From assembly GCA_039565995.1 (NCBI GenBank), contig CP154795.1, forward strand, positions 3,782,001 to 3,846,000: a stretch of DNA of 64,000 nt. The letters are read 5' to 3'. A program made the position numbers and the translations under genes. Below are positions 20,307-28,433 of the stretch, piece by piece. Each line of letters begins with the position of its first letter. The first letter of the stretch is position 1. The DNA comes from Propionibacteriaceae bacterium ZF39 (GTDB taxonomy: Bacteria > Actinomycetota > Actinomycetes > Propionibacteriales > Propionibacteriaceae). The notes under the pieces were generated by a model. That model was not told where the DNA came from, did no database searches, and was given only the letters and a program-made list of their open reading frames with translations.

Positions 20307-20870
20307 TCAGCCGTAGGTATCCCTGGGCCCACGCCCGCGGACCGACCGCCGACCGTGTTTCCAGCTCGGGGCGTCGGGGCCCTTCACGTTGATGCGCGTG
20401 ACGGAGCCGTCGCCCAGGTCCTTGTTGAGGCGCGCGACGAGCTGGGGTGCGAACAGCCTCAACTGCGTGGCCCAGGCGGTCGACGACGTCCGGACGGTCA
20501 GGATCCCGTCGGCGAACGATTCCGGCTGCGAGTGCTGGGCATTCACCGCACCCACCAGCCGCGGCCAATTGCCGAGCAGCAGGTGGATGTTGACCTGGGT
20601 GTTCCAGCCCTTCTCACCGACCAGGCGGTCCAGCGCATCGCCGACCAGCATCGGGTCCCGATCGTCGGGGTGGGAGCCCGAGGACTGTACGCCCGTGGGC
20701 CGGGGCGGGCGGCGTTTGCGGGGCTTGGCCGCCGGTCGCTTGATCGCCGACACCGATGCTGCGATCTGACGCGCCAGGTCCACGCCTGTCGGGTCGTGCT
20801 CCTCCGCCGCCGCGGCCAACTCACCCGAGGACTCCACCTCGGCAGGGTTTTCCTCAGGACCGTCGCTCAT
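20307..20870 (-). CDS. DUF721 protein (DciA-like)
   Basis: A 187-residue protein. ATG 20870 overlaps the recF stop (ATGA). The C-terminal half is the DUF721 domain: [60 protein letters not shown] and [22 protein letters not shown], the KH-like fold seen in DciA, which loads the replicative helicase DnaB in many bacteria. The N-terminal 75 residues are disordered and basic ([14 protein letters not shown]). recF-DUF721 upstream of gyrB is the standard actinobacterial order; here the seven-gene cluster separates it from gyrB. Confidence 0.9.
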   Translation of the reverse strand: MSDGPEENPAEVESSGELAAAAEEHDPTGVDLARQIAASVSAIKRPAAKPRKRRPPRPTGVQSSGSHPDDRDPMLVGDALDRLVGEKGWNTQVNIHLLLGNWPRLVGAVNAQHSQPESFADGILTVRTSSTAWATQLRLFAPQLVARLNKDLGDGSVTRINVKGPDAPSWKHGRRSVRGRGPRDTYG

Positions 20871-22000
20871 GTCACCTCCCCGTTCGCCACCGTGAACCGC
20901 TCGCCGGCGAGCAGGGCGGGCACATCCGCCCCGACGGCCGCGGTGACGAGCACCTGCTCGGCCTCGACGACTCCCCGCGCCAGACGCTCACGCCGGGTGG
21001 AGTCGAGCTCGGCAAACACATCATCGAGCACCAGGACGGGCTCGATGCCGTCGGCCCGCAACAGCTGGAACGCCCCGAGCCGCAGGGCAAGGGCATAGGA
21101 CCAGGATTCGCCATGGGAGGCGTACCCCTTCGCGGGCAGCTCCCCCAGACTCAGCAGCAGGTCGTCGCGATGGGGCCCGACGAGGGAGACACCCCGGCGG
21201 AGTTCGTCGGCGCGCACCTCGGCCATGGCCGTGAGCAGCGCCTCCCGCAGCCCCGCCCGCCCCGTCACACCGGCCAGGTCGACGCCGCAGCGATAGTCGG
21301 CGGTGGCGACATTGTTGGTAGGCGCGATGCCGGCGTACGCCTCCGCTGCATGGGGCATCAGGTCGGCCACGGTGTCGAGCCGGGCTTCGAGCAGCTCGGC
21401 CCCGACCTCGGCGAGCTGGGTGTTCCAGACCTCGAGGGTCGACAGGGCGTATTCATCCGGCCGCCGGCTCCCGCCCTCGCGCCCCGCCAGGGATTTCAAC
21501 AGGGCGTTGCGCTGCTTGAGGACGCGGTCGTAGTCGGCCCGGACGCCGGCCATGCGCGGCCAGCGGTTGATGACGAGGGCGTCGAGGAAGGTACGCCGAG
21601 CCGCCGGGTCCCCCTTCACCACCGACAGATCCTCGGGTGAGAAGACCACGGTCCGCAGCATCCCCACGAGTTCCCTCGGCCGCTTCAGCGGCGACCGGTT
21701 GAGCCTCGCCCGATTGGTCTTCCCCGGGTGGATCTCGATCTCGAGGAGGATGCGGCGGTCGTCATCGAGCCCCGCGCGTACGCCCGCCCGCACGATCGCG
21801 CGCTCCGCCCCGGCCCGGACCAGCGGGATCTCGGAGGCCACGCGGTGAGACGTGAGGGTCGAGAGATATTCGATCGCCTCGACCAGATTGGTCTTGCCCT
21901 GCCCATTGGCGCCGACGAACACCGTGACGCCCGCGGTCAGCGCGACGTCGACGCTCACATAGGACCGGTAGTCCGCGAGGGTGAGGTGATCGACATACAC
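20867..22000 (-). CDS. recF: RecF recombination mediator ATPase
   Basis: A 377-residue SMC/ABC-like ATPase that promotes RecA loading at single-strand gaps. Walker A is [13 protein letters not shown] near residue 30, with [13 protein letters not shown] following. The signature region is [20 protein letters not shown] and Walker B is [13 protein letters not shown]. The length is typical. The start gives [14 protein letters not shown], the conserved N-terminus. It is translationally coupled to DUF721 downstream and lies 66 bases downstream of gnd. dnaN, normally beside it, is absent from the window. Confidence 0.97.
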   Translation of the reverse strand: MYVDHLTLADYRSYVSVDVALTAGVTVFVGANGQGKTNLVEAIEYLSTLTSHRVASEIPLVRAGAERAIVRAGVRAGLDDDRRILLEIEIHPGKTNRARLNRSPLKRPRELVGMLRTVVFSPEDLSVVKGDPAARRTFLDALVINRWPRMAGVRADYDRVLKQRNALLKSLAGREGGSRRPDEYALSTLEVWNTQLAEVGAELLEARLDTVADLMPHAAEAYAGIAPTNNVATADYRCGVDLAGVTGRAGLREALLTAMAEVRADELRRGVSLVGPHRDDLLLSLGELPAKGYASHGESWSYALALRLGAFQLLRADGIEPVLVLDDVFAELDSTRRERLARGVVEAEQVLVTAAVGADVPALLAGERFTVANGEVT

Positions 22001-22066
22001 CTGCCACAGTCTATGGAGGGCCGCACCCCGCGAGCCGGCGCGCTCACTCGCGGGGTGGGCCAGAGG

Positions 22067-22942
22067 TCAGTTCTCCTTGACCGCGTGCCCGCCGAACTGG
22101 TTGCGCATCGCCGCGACCATCTTCATCGCCGGGGAGTCTTCCTGGCGCGAGGTGAAGCGGGTGAAGAGCGACGTCGCGATCGCCGGAACGGGTACGGCCA
22201 GGTCGATCGCGGCCTCGACGGTCCAGCGGCCCTCGCCCGAGTCGGACGCATAACCCCGGATCTTCTCCAGGTGCTCGTCCTCGTTGAGCGCATTGACCGC
22301 CAGATCGAGGAGCCACGATTTCACGACCGAGCCCTCGCGCCAGGAGTTGAAGACCTGCCGCACGTCGGTGACGTGATCGGCGGCCTCGAGCAGTTCCCAC
22401 CCCTCGGCGAAGGCCTGCATGATCGCGTACTCGATGCCGTTGTGGACCATCTTCGCGAAGTGGCCCGCGCCATGATCGCCGGCGTGGACGAAACCGAACT
22501 CGCCCTCGGGCTTGAGGGCGTCGAAGATCGGCTGCACGACCGCGACCGAATCGGGCTTGCCGCCCACCATGAGGGCATAACCGTTCTGGAGGCCCCAAAC
22601 ACCGCCGGAGACGCCGACATCCAGGTAGTCGATGCCCTTGGGCGCGAGCCGCTCGGCGCGCGGAATGTCATTGGACCAACGCGAGTTGCCGCCATCGATG
22701 ATGATGTCGCCCTCGCCGAGATATTGAGCCACGTCGTCGATCACCGAGTCAACCACCTGATCGGGCACCATGACCCAGACAACGCGGGGCGTGCCCTCGA
22801 GCTGGTCGACCATGTCGGCCACGGTGGTGCTGTCGGAAATCTCCGGGTTCATGTCATAGCCGACGATGGTGTGGCCTGCTGCGCGCAACCGCTCCCGCAT
22901 GTTGCCGCCCATCCTGCCAAGACCAATCAGACCCATCTGCAT
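22067..22942 (-). CDS. gnd: 6-phosphogluconate dehydrogenase, short decarboxylating type
   Basis: A 291-residue protein starting at ATG 22942 behind GAGGAG. It oxidises and decarboxylates 6-phosphogluconate to ribulose 5-phosphate in the pentose phosphate pathway. The N-terminal Rossmann motif is GLIGLGRMGGNM, the substrate loop DGGNSRWSND, and the catalytic Lys/Asn segment GAGHFAKMVHNGIEYA. At 291 residues it belongs to the short GndA/YqeC-like class, not the 470-residue class. gnd between dnaN and recF is a known actinobacterial arrangement, so this is the last recognisable gene of the origin-proximal block. Confidence 0.95.
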   Translation of the reverse strand: MQMGLIGLGRMGGNMRERLRAAGHTIVGYDMNPEISDSTTVADMVDQLEGTPRVVWVMVPDQVVDSVIDDVAQYLGEGDIIIDGGNSRWSNDIPRAERLAPKGIDYLDVGVSGGVWGLQNGYALMVGGKPDSVAVVQPIFDALKPEGEFGFVHAGDHGAGHFAKMVHNGIEYAIMQAFAEGWELLEAADHVTDVRQVFNSWREGSVVKSWLLDLAVNALNEDEHLEKIRGYASDSGEGRWTVEAAIDLAVPVPAIATSLFTRFTSRQEDSPAMKMVAAMRNQFGGHAVKEN

Positions 22943-23113
22943 CTGCGTTCTCCTCGCTCGCCGTTGACGCTGTCCCCACGATAGAACCGCTGCGAGGTCC
23001 ACGGAGGGAGGGGGGCATCGGCGAAGACGAAAAGGGCGGACGACCATTGGGCAGGCCCACCGGGAATCGCTAACGTGGGGGCGTCCGTGAGGATGTGGAG
23101 CTCTGGAGGTCGG

Positions 23114-26100
23114 ATGTTGCACGCCGCAAAGCAGGCAAGCCCCGGCGACGGCTCCGCAGAACGCGCCGAGGGCATCTTCCGTTTCCTCCAGGCCGTCCAG
23201 AACCAGCGTGTCCACACCGTCCGGGATACCCGTGATTTCGCCCGCCGTGGCGACACCCGCGTGCTCTGGTTCGACGAGCTTCCGGACCATCCGACGATTC
23301 GCACCAACACCGAGGACGCCGAGGCCCCGCTGCTCTCGATGGGCAAGCCGGCGGCCGATGCCGACGAGGACCTCCGCGGGTGTTATGAGGATCTGTTCCG
23401 CACACTCATGGCCAGCCAGTCCCGCGCGGAGGACCTCGAATTGGTGCTGGGCGTGGGCCTCCTCACGACCCGCATCGGCGACGGCGGCACGGTTCGCCGA
23501 CACGTCCTCACGGCGCCCGTTCGTCTCGAACTCGACGACCGCAGCGCCCGCATCGACCTGCTACCCGAAGCCAGCGCCGCGTTCACCGCAGAGGCGACCC
23601 GGTTTCTCGGCTCGGGCGATGTCGCCGACCCGCGGGCGCTGCTCCGGCTCGAGGGCCATGCCGGCGGCTTCGCCGGCAACCTGCTCGACCCGACCTGGCT
23701 CACGCCGTTCCTCCGCGAGGTCCGCCTGGCGGTCGCTCCGCAGGGCGAGCTCGAGCCCGCTCCGGCACTGATCCTGCGCGAACGCACCAATCACGGTCTC
23801 GGGGCACTGCTCGGCACGATCGCCGACCGGATCCGGACGACCGGTGAGGTGCCCGCCGGGATCCGTCCCCTGGTCGAGCCGAATCTCGGTGTCGAGGAGT
23901 TGCCCGAAGCACCCCCGGGTGCCGTGGCCGAGATCGCCGGCGAGCGCTATCTGCCGCTGCCCGTCAACGAGACCCAGCGCCGCATCATCGACAAGGTCGA
24001 ACACAACGCCCACGTCGTGGTGCAGGGCCCACCGGGCACGGGCAAGACCCACCTGATCGCGACGCTCCTCACCCACCTGCTGGCCCAGGGCAAGCGCGTC
24101 CTCGTCACGGCTCAGACCGACAAGGCTCTCGACCGCGTACGCGACATGCTCCCCGAGTCGGTCCGCCCCCTCGCGGTCAGCGTGCTCAGCTCCGGTGCCG
24201 ACAACGACGCCGATCTGCGCGAGGCGGTCCAGACCCTCGCGCGCGAGTCGGTCAACGACGATCCGGACGCCCGGGACGTACGCATCGACCGCCATCTCGC
24301 CGAGCTGCGGCGCATGGCCGGCGAGCGCGCACGGGCGTACGCCGAGATCGTCGCCGCCCGCGAGGACGAAACCCGCACGTGGCCCGAATCGGGCGTCGAC
24401 GCCACCGTCGGCGGCATCCGTCGCGCCCAGGCCGAGAGCCGGGAGACCCATGGGTGGATCGAGTCCTATCTGGCCCCGGGGCGGCATCTGGGCGATCTCG
24501 ACGCCGCCCTGCTGCGCCGTTGTCGGGAACTGGCCCTGGCGCAGCCGGAGGTGGATGCCCGCTCGGTGCATCTCGTGCAGGGCACGCTGCCCGAACCCCG
24601 CGAATTCGCCCGCATCGCGCTTCGCCGCACCGAGGCCCTGCGCAAGGTCCGCCGGCTCCGCGACGGCGGTGCCGGGCGCTGGGCCAAAGTCGTGCTGTCG
24701 TTGTCGCCGAAACAACGCAGGGAATTCGGCAGGTCCCTGACCGCTCTCAAGTCGTCCCTGACCAAGCTGCAGCAGCACGACAGCCCCTGGATGGCGGGTG
24801 CGCTCGACGACGCCGTGGCCGGCCGGAGTGGGGTCTGGGCGGAGCGGTCGACGAAGCTGGGCCGCCTGATCCGCGAGGCCCGGGCCGCGGCCGACGACAT
24901 CGGCACCAACAACGAGGTGCTCATCAGCGGCGAGGTCCACGGCCTCGAGCCGCTGGCGGAGAGTCTGCTCGATCACGTGGAGAGTGCCCCCCTCAAGCTC
25001 GATCCCCAGGGCCGCCCGCGCACCGGTCTGCTGACGCCGCGCACCGTCAAGGCCTCCGCTGAACTCTTCGATCACGTCACGGTCAACGGGCGCGCCCCCG
25101 TCACGCCCGAGGACCTGCGGATCCTGCTGGGCCACCTCGCGCTCGAACGCGTGTTGCGCCTGCTCGACGCCGAGTGGAACACCACGACGACCGGCCCGAT
25201 GAGCCAGCGCCTGCACCGGCATACCGAGGAGCGAGCCAAGCTGAAGCAGGTGGTCGACCTGCAGGCCGGGCTCGCCGGGATCACCGAATGGTTCGAACGC
25301 GAGGGCTGGGAGACCCCCGACTGGCGGGGCTTCCGCGCCGGTGACGACCTCCTGGCCACCGTCGCCGCTCTGCCGGACCTCGAGCACGAGGCCTCGACCC
25401 GCCGGGAGATGGAGAAGCTCCGCAAGGAAGCCGTGGCCGAGGCCGGCACTCCCGGTGCGGCCCCCTGCGTCCGCGCCCTCAGTGACGCTGTCGAGCACGG
25501 TGATGTGGAGGCGTACGCCACGGCGTACCGAACCAACACCGAACTCCTGGAGCAACGCGCCACCGACGACGAGCGCGCACGGCTGCGGGCACGCGTGGAA
25601 GCGGTGAGTTCACGGCTCGCGACCGACCTGGCTGATCCGGAGTCGGCCACGGACGAGGAATGGGAACGCCGGTTCCTCGGCTGGGACGACACGCTGCGCT
25701 GGGCCCGCACCGAGACGTGGCTCGCGGGCCATCGGCCCACCACCGATCACGGCGCGCGGCAGCGGGTGGCCCTGCTCGATGCCGAGATCACCCATTCGGT
25801 CGAAAAGCTCGCCGGCGAACGCGCTTGGAGTCATGCGCTGGCGCCCGAGCGGTTGACCAACCAGACCCGGGCGGCCCTGACGGCGTGGAGCCAGCAGGTG
25901 CGGCAACTCGGCAAGGGCACCGGGCGCTATGCCGGCCGCCTGCGCGCCGAGATCCGCGCCACCATGAACGAATGCCGCGATGCGGTGCCGGTCTGGATCA
26001 TGCCGCTCTATCGCGTCATCGAGCAGGTCGAACCGGTCGAGAACGCCTTCGATGTCGTCATCGTCGATGAGGCCTCCCAGGCGGGGCTCGAGTCACTGTT

Positions 26101-27883
26101 CCTGCACGCGCTGGCGCCCCGGGTCGTGGTGGTCGGCGACGACAAGCAGGTCTCCCCCGCCGGGGTCGGCACCGACCAGCAGCAGCTGCGCGAGCTCGTC
26201 CGCCGCCACCTGCCCAACCATCCGCATGCGCAGTTGTGGGCCAGCCCGACACGATCGCTGTTCGACGAGGCCACGATGCGCTACAGCGGCCGGTTGGTGC
26301 TGACCGAGCACCACCGCTGCGTACCCGAGATCATCGAGTTCGCCAACCGCGAGTTCTATGAGCCCGACGGGATCCGGCTCGAGCCTGTGCGCCAGTTCGC
26401 CCGCAGCAATCTCGAACCCGTCCGGACCGTCCATGTCCCCGACGCCTCGCTCGGCGACAACGACGTGAACGCGGCCGAGGTCGAGGCGGTCGTCGCGGAG
26501 ATCGAGCGATGCATCGCCGACCCGGCGTACGGCGGCCTCACCTTCGGCGTCGTGACGCTCCTCGGGTCGGGGCAGGCGCGCGCGATCGAAACGGAGCTGA
26601 TGCACCGGATTCCGGAGGGGGAATGGGTACGCCGGCGGCTGCTGTGTGGCGACGCCCCGACCTTCCAGGGCAGCGAACGCGATGTCATGTTCGTGTCGAT
26701 GGTGGCCGCGCCGAAGGGCCGCAAGCTCGTGGCCCAGACGCGGGAGGTGATCGCGCAGCGATACAACGTCGCGGCCACCCGGGCCCGCGATCAGTTGGTC
26801 CTGGTGCATTCGGTGCTGCCCGCCGAGCTGCCCAACTCGACCGACCTCCGCTTCCGCCTGCTCAGCTATTGCCTGGGGGTCGTGCGGTCGGCCAGCCAGC
26901 CCAGGATGCTCATCGACGAGGTCGTCGACGATGTGGTGGTGCCCCCGTTCGAGTCGCTGCTCGAACAGAAGGTGTTCAATCGCCTGGCGCGTGACGGCTA
27001 TTTCGTCCGGCCGCAGCAGGAGCTGCTCGGCTATCGGATCGACCTCACGGTCGAGGGCCGGCACGGCAGCCTCGCGATCGAATGCGAGGCGGACACGTGG
27101 GAGGGCGAGGAGGCGTACGCCCGCCAGCTCCGCCGCCGCCGCGAACTCGAGGGCTCGGGCTGGACCTTCGTCACGGTGCGCCAGTCGGAGTTCGAGGCCA
27201 ATCCCGAGGCCGCCTATGCGACGATCCTGAATGCGCTCAACGTCCTCGGCATCGAGCCGATGGGCTCCGACGCGCAGCCCCGCCGCGCGTCCGGGGGCGA
27301 GGTCGAGCCCGAGGTGCCGTTCGGCGCGGAGTGGGAGGCGGTCGAGTCGACCGGCCCGACTCTCGCACCACCCCCGCGCGCAGCGGCCATCGAGGAGTAT
27401 GTCGCCTTCTCCGGCGCTCTCCCCGACCCCGGCCAGGCGCCGATCGCCGAGATCGCCGAGGCCGTCATGGAGGTCATCGCGGTCGAGGGCCCGGTGACGG
27501 GGGCGCGGCTGCAGCAGGTGTACGCCGACTCGCTCGGCTGGGACTCCATCCCTTCCCGCAATCGCAGCGATATCGCGAAGGCGCTCGTCGAGCTCGGCCG
27601 CACCGATCGGATCGTCGTCGACAACCCGCGCGAGAACGCCGACTGGCTCGAGCACGCCTTCCGCACGCCCGAGCAGTCGGCTGCCCGCGCCCGCACCCTG
27701 GGCCCCCGGGCCCTCGACCAGATGCCGCTGGCCGAGGTTGCGCTGTTGCTCGATGTGGCCCGTTATCAGGTGGGTGACGGGACCGGGGATGACATTTTCC
27801 GCGCGGTCCTCCGGCGACTGGGCCTCAGTCGCCTGGACGACCGGGTGCGTAGCTTCCTGCACACGGCCGATCAGCTGGGCTGA
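23114..27883 (+). CDS. Giant DNA2/NAM7-type helicase with endonuclease-like domain
   Basis: A 1589-residue protein. ATG 23114 follows GGAGGTCGG. Residues about 295-420 carry Walker A (QGPPGTGKTHLIATLL) and motif Ia (VLVTAQTDKALDRV) of a superfamily 1 helicase. A roughly 560-residue helical insertion follows, then Walker B VIVDEASQAG (near 984), LVLTEHHRCVPEIIEFANRE, TFQGSERDVMFVSMV and YNVAATRARDQLVLVHS. Residues about 1279-1385 form a DUF559/Vsr-like PD-(D/E)xK nuclease (LLGYRIDLTVEG, LAIECEAD). The C-terminal 150 residues resemble DUF3320-type modules. This architecture occurs in phage-defence proteins such as Hhe, but no N-terminal DUF4011 is evident. A defence or RNA/DNA-processing role is inference. 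Confidence 0.85.
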   Translation: MLHAAKQASPGDGSAERAEGIFRFLQAVQNQRVHTVRDTRDFARRGDTRVLWFDELPDHPTIRTNTEDAEAPLLSMGKPAADADEDLRGCYEDLFRTLMASQSRAEDLELVLGVGLLTTRIGDGGTVRRHVLTAPVRLELDDRSARIDLLPEASAAFTAEATRFLGSGDVADPRALLRLEGHAGGFAGNLLDPTWLTPFLREVRLAVAPQGELEPAPALILRERTNHGLGALLGTIADRIRTTGEVPAGIRPLVEPNLGVEELPEAPPGAVAEIAGERYLPLPVNETQRRIIDKVEHNAHVVVQGPPGTGKTHLIATLLTHLLAQGKRVLVTAQTDKALDRVRDMLPESVRPLAVSVLSSGADNDADLREAVQTLARESVNDDPDARDVRIDRHLAELRRMAGERARAYAEIVAAREDETRTWPESGVDATVGGIRRAQAESRETHGWIESYLAPGRHLGDLDAALLRRCRELALAQPEVDARSVHLVQGTLPEPREFARIALRRTEALRKVRRLRDGGAGRWAKVVLSLSPKQRREFGRSLTALKSSLTKLQQHDSPWMAGALDDAVAGRSGVWAERSTKLGRLIREARAAADDIGTNNEVLISGEVHGLEPLAESLLDHVESAPLKLDPQGRPRTGLLTPRTVKASAELFDHVTVNGRAPVTPEDLRILLGHLALERVLRLLDAEWNTTTTGPMSQRLHRHTEERAKLKQVVDLQAGLAGITEWFEREGWETPDWRGFRAGDDLLATVAALPDLEHEASTRREMEKLRKEAVAEAGTPGAAPCVRALSDAVEHGDVEAYATAYRTNTELLEQRATDDERARLRARVEAVSSRLATDLADPESATDEEWERRFLGWDDTLRWARTETWLAGHRPTTDHGARQRVALLDAEITHSVEKLAGERAWSHALAPERLTNQTRAALTAWSQQVRQLGKGTGRYAGRLRAEIRATMNECRDAVPVWIMPLYRVIEQVEPVENAFDVVIVDEASQAGLESLFLHALAPRVVVVGDDKQVSPAGVGTDQQQLRELVRRHLPNHPHAQLWASPTRSLFDEATMRYSGRLVLTEHHRCVPEIIEFANREFYEPDGIRLEPVRQFARSNLEPVRTVHVPDASLGDNDVNAAEVEAVVAEIERCIADPAYGGLTFGVVTLLGSGQARAIETELMHRIPEGEWVRRRLLCGDAPTFQGSERDVMFVSMVAAPKGRKLVAQTREVIAQRYNVAATRARDQLVLVHSVLPAELPNSTDLRFRLLSYCLGVVRSASQPRMLIDEVVDDVVVPPFESLLEQKVFNRLARDGYFVRPQQELLGYRIDLTVEGRHGSLAIECEADTWEGEEAYARQLRRRRELEGSGWTFVTVRQSEFEANPEAAYATILNALNVLGIEPMGSDAQPRRASGGEVEPEVPFGAEWEAVESTGPTLAPPPRAAAIEEYVAFSGALPDPGQAPIAEIAEAVMEVIAVEGPVTGARLQQVYADSLGWDSIPSRNRSDIAKALVELGRTDRIVVDNPRENADWLEHAFRTPEQSAARARTLGPRALDQMPLAEVALLLDVARYQVGDGTGDDIFRAVLRRLGLSRLDDRVRSFLHTADQLG

Positions 27884-28433
27884 CCGATGGGGCTGAAGGG
27901 GCCCCGGCGAGGGCGATCCCTCGATCATCCGCATCTGTGCAGGCCCGCGCGCAGAGCCCTACGGAATTGCGTCCGCTTCGGCACACCTTTGGCTCTTTCA
28001 GCTCCCGTTGCCCCCATTAGCTCCCGTCGATGGCTCGAGCTTGCGCCCCATCCCACCCAGCTTGTCTTCCCCGCTTGGGCTCCCGGTGCACCGGGAGCTG
28101 TGTCGGGGAGGGCACGCTGGATGGATTACGGGGTCGAGACGGGGCAAGCTCAAGCGTCAAAGGGACGCTGACAGAGGGAAACGCACGCTGAACGGCCTTC
28201 AGAGCCCCGCCCTTGACGGTGACGAGGGCCTCCCGACCCGTCCGGCAGGCACCTCGGGCGAAAAGGCACGCTGAATCAGGCCACCTAGCGTCCTTGAACA
28301 CAGTTGGGGCTGACTCCGCTGGGGAGCTGTGCTTCCACAACGGCAGCAATTACATAGGGCGCCAACTCCATGTCCCCTCCACTCCCGCCCGGCCGACCGG
28401 ATCAGGCGGGTGGGTGCTGAGGTGGGCGGATCC
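27884..28433. other. 550-base gene-free stretch between convergent genes
   Basis: No convincing gene lies between the helicase stop and the YhgE stop; small frames on both strands lack ribosome sites and recognisable sequence. It holds a perfect 20-base palindrome at 28079-28098, several AGCTCCCG-like copies around 27999-28025, and three copies of a GCACGCTG core (near 28107, 28182 and 28265). Base composition is slightly less GC-rich than the flanks. It may be the remnant of a lost gene. Confidence 0.5.
28079..28098. terminator. Perfect 20-base palindrome between convergent genes
   Basis: GCTCCCGGTGCACCGGGAGC is fully self-complementary and folds into an 8-bp stem with a TGCA loop. It lies between the convergent helicase and YhgE genes, so a bidirectional terminator is the simplest reading. 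It could equally be a protein-binding palindrome. Confidence 0.4.

Noticed and set aside
28017-28349. Small open frames in the gene-free stretch
   Set aside because: No ribosome site, no recognisable sequence, and several overlapping alternatives on both strands.
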